Below are positions 35,539-43,279 of a stretch of DNA of 64,000 nucleotides, piece after piece (positions within the stretch are counted from its first letter, which is position 1; each line of letters begins with the position of its first letter). Position numbers and translations under genes: made by a program. The notes under the pieces were generated by a model. It did no database searches. It was not told the DNA's origin and worked only from the letters and a program-made list of their open reading frames with translations. Origin of the DNA: Clostridium sp. chh4-2 (GTDB lineage Bacteria; Bacillota; Clostridia; Lachnospirales; Lachnospiraceae); assembly GCF_002899675.1 (NCBI RefSeq), contig NZ_PKUU01000007.1, positions 124,001-188,000 on the forward strand, read 5' to 3'.

Positions 35539-35579
35539 AACTTATCCTGCTGCCAAAATGTCATGGCGCAGGATAAGTT
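35539..35579 (-). terminator. Terminator of the MBL-SLC13 operon
   Basis: AACTTATCCTGC (35539-35550) and GCAGGATAAGTT (35568-35579) form a perfect 12-bp stem; on the minus strand TTTTCTTT follows. Confidence 0.85.
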
Positions 35580-35592
35580 TTCCACTCTCTGT

Positions 35593-37071
35593 CTACATCA
35601 GATATGCACATAAAATATAAGCGGCTGAAGATGTTACAGTCACAATCGGGAAAATCAAAAGCCCATATGACCACACCCATTTGGGATCTTCTTTCATACA
35701 GTCCGCCCCCAGATAAAGCGGCGCCGATCCGCCTGCCGCCATGGTGAGGAAAGCGCATAGGGCAGTCATCACGATTGCAGGAATGATACAACTTGGGTTA
35801 ATTCCCAGATTCAGCCCGTAGTCGATTAAAAATGGCCCGACAACCGTACCGATAATCACCGCAGTTGCAGTGTTTGAGAAAACATTGGTACAGATCAAGG
35901 TTGCTGCAACCAGCACCAGCACAAATACAGGGAACGGCATATTGCCGAAAACCACGTTCATAATTCCGCTTAACCATCCGCGGATTCCCAAAGCTTCATT
36001 GGAGATCATGCCGCCAATTGCGGTAAATGCGCATACGCAGAGCACGATTCCCCAATTCACAGATTTTCCCATGGACCGCTCCACGTCAAACAGCGGTTCT
36101 CCATCTATATGTACAAGCCCTAAAATAACCACCATTAAAACAAACCAGAACCCCTGCCCCACTGCATTGATAATCTCATATCCGTAAATGCTTTTGGGAA
36201 GCCAGATCATAACGATTGAGTATGCAATGCCCAATAAAAATATGCCGAATGTAAACGACTGCTTTTTATTGAACCTGGTTCCCCCGTTCCCGCAGATTGC
36301 CGCGATATCCACATGTTTCAGCTTGGTAAAATCCACCCGGAACAGCGGTTTTAAGCAAAGCGCAAAGGAAACGGATATAAACAAACCGGAAAGCGCCGCC
36401 GACGCCATATAGGATACCTGGTTAATCTCCAGCCCCGCTTCCACGATTCCGGAAGCTAAAAGGTTGTAGATCATCAGCGCCATCCCTTTAAACGGAAGAA
36501 TCCCTCCTCCTACAGAAGACGCGATCAGCGCTCCGGTAGTCATGGCCTTTTTCCACTGGCTCTTATTATCATAGCCAACCGAATCACCTATGGAATTTAC
36601 CATAGCCACGCTGAACAAAAATGAACCCAAAGAGCTTGCCAGCGCCCCCAATACGGTGACCGCAACCATGAACACACAGGTAAAAAGCACCGGACGGCCG
36701 TTTAATGCTTTTCTGGAAATCATCCACCGGGCCAAAACGCTGTCCGCCCCGCTTTCCGTCAGCGCATACAAAAGTACAAAAATGACAATTAACTGCCACA
36801 CCGTAGGGCTGCCAAGCGTAGTGCTGATGATCGTCGCAGCATCCGTGTAGCCGGTCAATATCATGGAAAACATGATGAGAAATGACGGAACGATCATGCC
36901 GAACCGGTTGGCTATCAGCCAGATTCCACCGATAAAGATTCCAATAGCCTGAACTCCCTGCCTGGTAATTCCTCCCCAAAGCGGACAAACCAGTCCAAAT
37001 ATAAACATAAAAAACAAACTAACCGTCAGGTGCAGAAGCTGTTTCTGTGTATAAGCTTTTCCCTTCTCCAT
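35593..37071 (-). CDS. SLC13/DASS-type anion permease
   Basis: This integral membrane protein of 492 residues has about eleven to twelve hydrophobic segments. The arrangement and the conserved NVFSNTATAVIIGTVVGPFLIDYGL region (about 400-425), together with an earlier SSLGSFLFSVAMVNSIG segment, are typical of the SLC13/DASS and ArsB-like ion transporter superfamily, whose members carry dicarboxylates or other anions with sodium. The substrate is not evident. It starts 13 bases behind an MBL-fold hydrolase, so it may import or export that enzyme's substrate or product (inference). Confidence 0.82.
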   Translation of the reverse strand: MEKGKAYTQKQLLHLTVSLFFMFIFGLVCPLWGGITRQGVQAIGIFIGGIWLIANRFGMIVPSFLIMFSMILTGYTDAATIISTTLGSPTVWQLIVIFVLLYALTESGADSVLARWMISRKALNGRPVLFTCVFMVAVTVLGALASSLGSFLFSVAMVNSIGDSVGYDNKSQWKKAMTTGALIASSVGGGILPFKGMALMIYNLLASGIVEAGLEINQVSYMASAALSGLFISVSFALCLKPLFRVDFTKLKHVDIAAICGNGGTRFNKKQSFTFGIFLLGIAYSIVMIWLPKSIYGYEIINAVGQGFWFVLMVVILGLVHIDGEPLFDVERSMGKSVNWGIVLCVCAFTAIGGMISNEALGIRGWLSGIMNVVFGNMPFPVFVLVLVAATLICTNVFSNTATAVIIGTVVGPFLIDYGLNLGINPSCIIPAIVMTALCAFLTMAAGGSAPLYLGADCMKEDPKWVWSYGLLIFPIVTVTSSAAYILCAYLM

Positions 37072-37084
37072 TTATCCATTCCCC

Positions 37085-37951
37085 CTATTTTTTTCTTTCC
37101 GGCATCGGTGGCTGAGGCGGCAGAAATTGATCCAGTTCTTTCGCCTGTTTTTCCAAGCCTTCCAGACACATATTTATAAACATAGCTTCATAATATTTAT
37201 AATTTTCTTTTCCAAGCACAAACGGATTCGGTATTCCATCCGTAATTTTATTGATTAGTTCCAGCCTCTCCGTCCCTTTATCGAGAAATGGATGAGTGCT
37301 GATTTCCACATCACACCCGGCCCTGGAAGTTACTTCTGCAAATGCAAGGGCAGATTTTAAGTAAAGCATTTTATCGCTCATGGTATACGGAAGCCCCGAA
37401 CCGCCCCACAAAGCTGCCATATGCGGCTGTCCTTCATCCGTAACCGGAAATACGTAGCTTAAACATCCGGGAGTATGGCCCGGTGTTGATACGCATTGAA
37501 CTTTTGTATCTCCAAGGGTAAATATATCCCCTCCCTCTAAAAAATCATAAATTTCCCATTTGAGAGCCCCGGTTCTGTTTCTGGTATCCGTTTTGGCAAA
37601 TTCGTAATCCACCCTGGACATGTAGATTTTACAGCCAAACTGTTCCCGGAACCAGTCTGCCGTTCCATAGTGATCCCCATGTCCGTGGGTGATGAGAATC
37701 GCTTTTAAATCCGCCGGGTCTAACCCCAAATCACCAAATCCCTTCAAAATCATCTGCTTGTGTTCTTCATACGGCTCCATACAGTCCAGAAGAATCAGTC
37801 CTTCTGTTGTCTCCAGCACAAAACAGCCTACATTCGGCGTTCCGATAAAGGATAACTGGTCGAAAAACCGGGTCGCCGGATAAGGTTCCACCTTTTGTCC
37901 AAACAGCGGTTTATGCGCCGCCGGCCTGCGCCAGCTTTGAATTGTTTTCAT
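37085..37951 (-). CDS. Metallo-beta-lactamase-fold hydrolase (B3-like ligand set)
   Basis: This 288-residue cytoplasmic enzyme has the full dinuclear zinc set of the MBL superfamily: ILITHGHGDHYGTADW (HxHxDH, about 108-123), STPGHTPGCLSY (about 167) and STHPFLD (about 235). The spacing of ligands resembles subclass B3, but there is no signal peptide, so it is unlikely to be a secreted beta-lactamase. The C terminus carries a PPQPPMPERKK tail. It is the first gene of the operon with the SLC13 permease and is divergent from a LytTR two-component system, which is a candidate regulator. Confidence 0.85.
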   Translation of the reverse strand: MKTIQSWRRPAAHKPLFGQKVEPYPATRFFDQLSFIGTPNVGCFVLETTEGLILLDCMEPYEEHKQMILKGFGDLGLDPADLKAILITHGHGDHYGTADWFREQFGCKIYMSRVDYEFAKTDTRNRTGALKWEIYDFLEGGDIFTLGDTKVQCVSTPGHTPGCLSYVFPVTDEGQPHMAALWGGSGLPYTMSDKMLYLKSALAFAEVTSRAGCDVEISTHPFLDKGTERLELINKITDGIPNPFVLGKENYKYYEAMFINMCLEGLEKQAKELDQFLPPQPPMPERKK

Positions 37952-38025
37952 TAAATTACTGCACCCCTTCCCTGATTACTTTTTATGATTTTAATTTAAC
38001 AGAGTGCGAAACCCGGAACAACCGC

Positions 38026-38067
38026 TACAGCATAACAGGTCATTTTTACAGCTTAAATGGATCATTT
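38026..38067. promoter_or_regulatory. 21-bp-spaced direct repeats, candidate LytTR binding site
   Basis: TACAGCATAACAGGTCATTT (from 38026) and TACAGCTTAAATGGATCATTT (from 38047) are near-identical direct repeats 21 bases apart, two helical turns. The second copy runs into the -35 box of the regulator gene. LytTR proteins typically bind such paired direct repeats beside a promoter. Confidence 0.6.
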
Positions 38068-38094
38068 GACGAATGATGGAAAATCAGATATGAT
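38066..38094 (+). promoter_or_regulatory. Promoter of the LytTR two-component operon
   Basis: TTGACG (38066-38071) and TATGAT (38089-38094) are 17 bases apart, with the direct repeats immediately upstream. Confidence 0.65.
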
Positions 38095-38171
38095 AATTTT
38101 ATGACGTGCCGGCGCTTTTTGCTGCCGCCGGAGGCTTTTTATAGAATGCATTTGGAAGGGGATGAAACCAT

Positions 38172-38882
38172 TTGTGGAAGATAATCATTTGTGACGATGA
38201 ACCGGATATGTGCGCCCATCTTCGGGAGCTGCTGGACCGTTTTTCCGACGAATGCGGCATCCGGTTCCAGACCGAAGAATGCCATTCAGGAAAAGAGCTT
38301 TTAACTTCTTTAACTTTTGATACCGACATCGTCCTTTTGGATATCAGAATGGAGCCCATGTCCGGTATGCAGGCCGCCAGAGCCATCCGCGAAAAGAACC
38401 ATGATGTCTGCATCATTTTCATAACCACCATGACCCAATATGCCATGGAAGGCTATTCGGTACACGCTTTTGGCTTCATCAAGAAACCGGTCCGCTATGC
38501 CCAGTTCCGGCTGCAGATGCTGGATTCCGTCCGTCTGTTAAAAAGCAGGGTCCATGAGACAGTCATGCTGAAAGCAGGCGGCCAGACCTACAATCCCGAC
38601 ATCCGCACAATCCGGTATTTCGAGATATTCGGCCATGATATCCACGTGGTGCTGGAGGACGGCGGTTTTACCTTCTATGGAACTCTGTCAGATATCGAAA
38701 AGGAACTGTCTGAGAAATATTTTTACCGCTGCCACAAGAGCTACCTGATCAACTTACGCTTTGTCAGCCAGATTCTATCAAACGAAGTGATCTTAAAGGA
38801 CGGGAAACGGATTCCTGTCAGCAAATACCGCAGAAAAGGGCTTTTAGACAGTTTTGCCAAATATATGGGAGGTCATTTATAA
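38172..38882 (+). CDS. LytTR family response regulator
   Basis: This 236-residue regulator has a receiver domain (about 1-120) with IIICDDEPDMC, the phospho-accepting aspartate in DIVLLDIRMEPMSG and lysine in FGFIKKPVRYAQF. A LytTR DNA-binding domain (about 135-236) has IRYFEIFGHDIHVVLEDG and FYRCHKSYLINLRFV, close to AgrA/VirR. The start is TTG at 38172; no ATG or GTG is available in this frame near the conserved start. GGAAGGGG lies about ten bases upstream. It overlaps the kinase gene by one base. Peptide-responsive autoregulation is typical for the family, but no peptide gene is visible nearby. Confidence 0.9.
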   Translation: MWKIIICDDEPDMCAHLRELLDRFSDECGIRFQTEECHSGKELLTSLTFDTDIVLLDIRMEPMSGMQAARAIREKNHDVCIIFITTMTQYAMEGYSVHAFGFIKKPVRYAQFRLQMLDSVRLLKSRVHETVMLKAGGQTYNPDIRTIRYFEIFGHDIHVVLEDGGFTFYGTLSDIEKELSEKYFYRCHKSYLINLRFVSQILSNEVILKDGKRIPVSKYRRKGLLDSFAKYMGGHL

Positions 38883-40189
38883 TGGACAGAACTCAGATCT
38901 TCCGTTTTTTCTTCGACTCGGCCATGGTGGCCTGGTTTGCCCTGCCGATCCGGCAGAAACCGGGGCAGACAGTCACAAAAAAGCTTACGGGCTGGTGCAT
39001 CCTCCTGTTTCTTCTGCCTATCTATCTCTACACGGGTCCGGGAAATGTCCCTTCCATCGTATTACGCTTTGTAATAAGGGCTTTGGTTTACTCTCTTTGG
39101 ATTGGATTTAACAAGGGTGTTCCGCCCGCCAAAAGTTTGTATTTCGGCGTTCTCTGCTGGATCACGTTTACTTGCGAAAACAATATATTTTTAACCCCTC
39201 AGCTGTCCGCTATCCGCTGGAACCAGATATCTTACAATCTTCCGTTTATAAATGATACGGTAATCAACCGAAGCTTTGAATTTATTCTGGAACTGTTTTT
39301 AATCACGTTAGTCAGCCGTCTGATTCCATTGGATAAGATACGGGGAGTTACTAAGAACAGGGTCTGGCTGGCTGCCACTCTCATCGGCTGTGAGCTTTAT
39401 GTTAAATACACTTTGAAGCTGATGTCCATGCTTCCTTCCGGCCAGTTTCCGCCGGAACTGACTATTTATCCGATCCTCATGCAGCTTCTCACCCTTATCG
39501 CCTTAATCATGTTTGAACGGTATCTCTATCACCGTGATCTCCGTGAAGAAGCCCGCCTGGGCGAGGCCATCAACAAATACCGGTACGAAAACGCCCTGAC
39601 CCGTCTGGTGGCGGATGATGATCTGCGCCGCCTTCACCATGACCTGAAAAATCATCTGATCGTCCTTCAAAACATGATTGATGACAACAGAAATGCGGGA
39701 GAGTACATTCAAAAACTGATGCAGGGAATTGCCGGCTATGAAAGGCTTGTGGAGACAGGCAATAAGATTCTCAACGGACTTTTATCCGAAAAGATCCGGG
39801 CTGCACAGAAAGAACAGATTGACGTGAATGCCTGTTTTGACTTCCGTGACGGGGCATTTATCGATGATCTGGATGTCTGCACCATCTTTGGAAATGCCAT
39901 GGACAACGCCATAGAGGCCAGCCGCCAGGTGCAGGACCCCGAGAAGCGCTGTATCCTGGTAAAATGCAGCACTGCATCGGAAAACCTTATTATCTCATTT
40001 ATGAATTATTATGAAGGGGATTTAAACAGGGACGGAAAGCGGCTTTTAACCACAAAAACCGGTCATGAGCATGGAATCGGGCTGAACAGCATTCTGAGGT
40101 CTGTAGAAAAATATGGGGGAACCATGGTGACCGATAGCGATGATTATCATAATTTTATACTCACTATTTTGATACCCATTCCAAGGTAA
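38882..40189 (+). CDS. AgrC/VirS-like membrane sensor histidine kinase (GHKL ATPase)
   Basis: This 435-residue kinase partners the LytTR regulator. The N-terminal half (about 1-215) has five to six hydrophobic segments. The phosphoacceptor is in LRRLHHDLKNHLIVLQNMI (about 245-263). The GHKL ATPase domain has IFGNAMDNAIEASRQV (N box) and GHEHGIGLNSILRSVEKYGG (G box), typical of AgrC-type kinases. The ATG overlaps the regulator stop codon (TAATG). The signal is unknown; AgrC relatives sense peptides. Confidence 0.9.
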   Translation: MDRTQIFRFFFDSAMVAWFALPIRQKPGQTVTKKLTGWCILLFLLPIYLYTGPGNVPSIVLRFVIRALVYSLWIGFNKGVPPAKSLYFGVLCWITFTCENNIFLTPQLSAIRWNQISYNLPFINDTVINRSFEFILELFLITLVSRLIPLDKIRGVTKNRVWLAATLIGCELYVKYTLKLMSMLPSGQFPPELTIYPILMQLLTLIALIMFERYLYHRDLREEARLGEAINKYRYENALTRLVADDDLRRLHHDLKNHLIVLQNMIDDNRNAGEYIQKLMQGIAGYERLVETGNKILNGLLSEKIRAAQKEQIDVNACFDFRDGAFIDDLDVCTIFGNAMDNAIEASRQVQDPEKRCILVKCSTASENLIISFMNYYEGDLNRDGKRLLTTKTGHEHGIGLNSILRSVEKYGGTMVTDSDDYHNFILTILIPIPR

Positions 40190-40212
40190 CATAACGTTCC
40201 AATAAGTACAAA

Positions 40213-40264
40213 AAGGCCCGCAGGACGGTGAAAAGCAATAGACTTTTCATCCCCTGCGGGCCTT
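40213..40264. terminator. Bidirectional terminator
   Basis: AAGGCCCGCAGG (40213-40224) and CCTGCGGGCCTT (40253-40264) form a perfect 12-bp stem with an inner GTGAAAAG/CTTTTCAT stem, flanked by A and T runs. It serves the two convergent operons. Confidence 0.85.
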
Positions 40265-40284
40265 ACTTTATTGTTTATTAAACT

Positions 40285-41295
40285 TTATTTTCCTTTATGT
40301 AAGCTTCTGCCAAAACTGTTCAGATACATGCTGTATTCTGAATAAGGAACCAGAACTTCCACCTGTCCCGTGGCATAATCAGCGATGCTGTACTGGTTAT
40401 ATAAAAGCTTCATTCCGCCGTCTACAACAACCCACTGCTCGATTCCGGCTGTTTTCACAGTCTCTTCGGTGATCGTGTCCGGATGTTCCGCCGCAATCTG
40501 TTTTGCCGCATAGTTCAGGATCTTTTCACGAAGCGCATCCGGTGAAGTGGCCATACTGTCTAAGGTTACCGGCTCTCCGGTTGCTGTGTCAAAGGTCACC
40601 AGCGTAGTATATGTCATTCCATGGGCGCCGCCTGTAAACTCATAGCTTGTCAATTTAAAAGACAGATACTGTTTTGCGATTCCAAGGGATTCGTAGCTAT
40701 AGCTCATCTCATATGCAGCTCCGTTTTGCTGGCCTGCCATGGTATAATACTGCATCGCATCCGCCTCATAACCGGCTCTCTTTTCTTCCAGCTTATTCTT
40801 AATGTCGTTAAAATAGCCGTTGATCTTGTTTGTGATTTCTGCATTGCCTGCAATGGTCACAAGCGGAATGGTCACATCGTAATTCAGTACCACTGCTCCG
40901 TCAGCTGCTTTTGTTTCTTTCTTCTCGTTCTTGTCCTTTACATAAATACCCAGCTGGGTCCTATTTTCGATTCTCGTACCGTCTGCCGCGAGCTGGAAAC
41001 CTTCCACCACCTGATTGGTGCTCATGGAGCCGTCAGCACCTGCAAAATACCAGGTTCCGTTATCATTGATCCAGCCGTATCTCAAATATCCGTTTCCGTC
41101 AAAATAATACCACTTGCCGCCAATTTCCTTCCATGAATTTGATGGATAGGATAAATCGTCCTCCTGATACCACCAGCCTGTGCTGTCTTCCTTCCACTCG
41201 CCTGCCATTGCGGCTGTGGCTGATGATAATGCCAAAGCAGCTGTAAGAACTGCTGTTACTATGCGTTTTGATGTTTTCCTTCCGTTTCCTCTCAT
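40285..41295 (-). CDS. Secreted protein with choline-binding-like repeats and DUF4163/DUF3298 domains
   Basis: This 336-residue exported protein has a signal peptide (about 1-31, cleavage after SATAAMA). Residues about 32-100 are aromatic repeats of the choline-binding/cell-wall-binding type (WWYQEDD, WYYFDGNGYLRYGW, WYFAGADGSM). The C-terminal part is DUF4163-like (about 115-210) followed by DUF3298 (about 215-325, with FTGGAHGMTYTTLVTFD and LYNQYSIADYATGQVEVLVPY). Wall attachment through the repeats is likely. RsiV-type proteins share the DUF3298 fold, where it binds lysozyme, but no sigma factor gene is adjacent. It is transcribed from its own promoter (41338-41366). Confidence 0.85.
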   Translation of the reverse strand: MRGNGRKTSKRIVTAVLTAALALSSATAAMAGEWKEDSTGWWYQEDDLSYPSNSWKEIGGKWYYFDGNGYLRYGWINDNGTWYFAGADGSMSTNQVVEGFQLAADGTRIENRTQLGIYVKDKNEKKETKAADGAVVLNYDVTIPLVTIAGNAEITNKINGYFNDIKNKLEEKRAGYEADAMQYYTMAGQQNGAAYEMSYSYESLGIAKQYLSFKLTSYEFTGGAHGMTYTTLVTFDTATGEPVTLDSMATSPDALREKILNYAAKQIAAEHPDTITEETVKTAGIEQWVVVDGGMKLLYNQYSIADYATGQVEVLVPYSEYSMYLNSFGRSLHKGK

Positions 41296-41337
41296 GCCAA
41301 TTCCTCCATTCGATTAATTGCCGTCGTTATATTCCCT

Positions 41338-41366
41338 ATTTTATCCCCTTATGGGCAATATTTCAA
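41338..41366 (-). promoter_or_regulatory. Sigma-A promoter of the choline-binding-like protein gene
   Basis: On the minus strand TTGAAA (41361-41366) and TAAAAT (41338-41343) have a 17-base spacer. It separates this gene from the large cluster ending at 41476. Confidence 0.65.
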
Positions 41367-41475
41367 CTTAAATATTCCTTAGGAACTTCTTTCTCGTCAC
41401 CGCCCGCAGTCCCGGAGGCCTCTGCCGTCCGTCTGGGCTTTGGCAGTTTGCAGGAGTTTTCCCTCTGAATGGAGA

Positions 41476-43272
41476 TTACACAAATTTCAAAAACTCACCC
41501 CGAACCTCCCCCTGCACATAAATCCCTGCCATAGCTCCCGTAAACCGTTTCCCCTTTGAAATCCCTTCGCTGCTGAGATAACAGGTATCCTCAAGCACAT
41601 CCGTCTTCCTCCACCCGTTTCCCGCATCACAGGAAAACTCTCTTTTAAGCCCGTCGGCTTCCATCTTAACGCTGATCACGCTTCCACAGTCAATCCCGTC
41701 TTTCAAAATATCATGAAACTGCTCATTTCTATATCCGTCCCCCACATATTCCTGCATCAAAACCACAAACCGGCCCTCTCTGCGGCAGACGCCATACTTC
41801 AAATAGCTGTTTTCATCATAATAACAGGTCATGCCCAGGCTTTCCTCGTCCGACAAATCCGGTATCACGAATTGGCATTGCACTTGAAAGGAAAATTCCT
41901 CCTGCCTTCTAACCAATACGCTTCTGCACTGAATGTCATTTAAATCCTCTTTCTGCCCTTTCATCCGCAGGATGTTTCCATCGAAAGAGAGGCGGTCACC
42001 CAAAGGTCCACGCGGCGTCATCCATTCATATCCCATCCAGGCCGGATATCCTCCGTGTGGCGGCGCTGAAACATCCATGTCCCCTGAAACATTTAAAACA
42101 GGCTTTTTCTGCTGGTCGCCGGGTCCCCTTCCGCGATTGATAACAGGCCATCCATCCTCAGTCCAGGTCAGGGGATCTAAGGAGGTTTCTCTGCCTAAAA
42201 TCCCATATTTTCCATCCATTTTTCTAAGGCACAGATAGACGATCCACCAGGTTCCGTCCTGAAGCTGAACCGGTTTTCCATGTCCGCAGCACTGAAGCCG
42301 GGCATGTTGATCCCATTGGTGGAGAATCGGATTGTACGGACACGGCTCATAGGGGCCCATCAGTTTTTTGGAACGGGCCACAGTTATCCGGTGTCCCATG
42401 CCGGTGCCTCCTTCCGCCAGAAACAGATAGTAAAAATCTCCGCGTTTGATCAGGTGGGGGCCTTCCGGCTTTTGTTTCCAGTCCCCATACCACAGAAGGC
42501 TGGCTTTTGATATCTGAGTTCTGCAGTCTTTACTCAATTCCAGTATCCGGGCTCCCCTGTTTAACAGCATGTATTTTCTGCCGTCTGAATCGTGAAAGAT
42601 TGAAGGGTCAATGCCGTCTTCGTGAATCCAGGACGGTTTCTCATAAGGGCCTTCCGGCCGTTCAGACGAAGTTATCATCTGAACCCGTTTTTCTGCCATA
42701 CCTTCGTTCAGACGGAGGGTGGCGGTAATATAAAATCTGCCGTCCGCGTAAGAGATGTCAGGCGCCCAGTACCCCCTTCCTCCCTCCAGTTCATCCAGTC
42801 CGGCATATTCCGGGTTGGTGACGGCATATCCGATAATCTGCCAGTGAATCAGATCCTTGGAATGAGATACCGGAATGCATGGAAAGAAACAAAATGTAGA
42901 ATTGACCATGTAGAAATCATCCCCTACCCTGACGATAGAAGGATCGGGAAAACACCCGCGGCGGATGGGATTGTGGTAGCTCTCTTCCCAGGTAAATCCG
43001 CACCTTTCAGCAAAATAATCCAATATTTCCCGGCAACCTGAATGATACGCCAAATCATAAGGCGTCTCTCCGTTCCTGTTTGCGGCCGTGGGATTTAACC
43101 CTGCCCGTTCCGTCAGGTAGCGCACCACATCAGGACTGCCTGACTTAACGCCGTAGTATAACGCTGAATTGTGGTCCCGGTCCGTATCGGTTACATTGAC
43201 CGGCGTATATTCCACCAGACGCTTTAACTCTTCCAAATCTCCCCGTTCCGCAGCCTTGAAAACTTCTTCCAT
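41476..43272 (-). CDS. Ankyrin-repeat/GH43 glycosidase fusion
   Basis: This 598-residue cytoplasmic protein has no signal peptide. Residues about 1-90 are ankyrin repeats (ALYYGVKSGSPDVVRYLTERAGL, NRNGETPYDLAYHSGCREIL). Residues about 98-390 form a GH43-type five-bladed propeller with the catalytic base in RRGCFPDPSIVRVGDDFYMV, the modulating aspartate in EDGIDPSIFHD and the acid glutamate in KPEGPHLIKRGDFYYLFLAEGG. Residues about 405-598 form a beta-sandwich accessory domain of the beta-xylosidase C-terminal type. Family members remove beta-xylosyl or alpha-L-arabinosyl residues. Its place as last gene of the cluster suggests intracellular oligosaccharide trimming. The ankyrin module is unusual for a glycosidase. 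Confidence 0.88.
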   Translation of the reverse strand: MEEVFKAAERGDLEELKRLVEYTPVNVTDTDRDHNSALYYGVKSGSPDVVRYLTERAGLNPTAANRNGETPYDLAYHSGCREILDYFAERCGFTWEESYHNPIRRGCFPDPSIVRVGDDFYMVNSTFCFFPCIPVSHSKDLIHWQIIGYAVTNPEYAGLDELEGGRGYWAPDISYADGRFYITATLRLNEGMAEKRVQMITSSERPEGPYEKPSWIHEDGIDPSIFHDSDGRKYMLLNRGARILELSKDCRTQISKASLLWYGDWKQKPEGPHLIKRGDFYYLFLAEGGTGMGHRITVARSKKLMGPYEPCPYNPILHQWDQHARLQCCGHGKPVQLQDGTWWIVYLCLRKMDGKYGILGRETSLDPLTWTEDGWPVINRGRGPGDQQKKPVLNVSGDMDVSAPPHGGYPAWMGYEWMTPRGPLGDRLSFDGNILRMKGQKEDLNDIQCRSVLVRRQEEFSFQVQCQFVIPDLSDEESLGMTCYYDENSYLKYGVCRREGRFVVLMQEYVGDGYRNEQFHDILKDGIDCGSVISVKMEADGLKREFSCDAGNGWRKTDVLEDTCYLSSEGISKGKRFTGAMAGIYVQGEVRGEFLKFV

Positions 43273-43279
43273 CTTTCAA

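Noticed and set aside
37085..37951. MBL-fold protein as an antibiotic-resistance beta-lactamase
   Set aside because: The ligand set is B3-like, but there is no signal peptide and the gene is paired with an anion permease. A metabolic hydrolase is more likely.
38162..38194. Ten-codon frame starting at ATG 38162 ahead of the LytTR gene, possible leader or signal peptide
   Set aside because: It overlaps the TTG start of the regulator, is very short, and has no features of an AgrD-like precursor.
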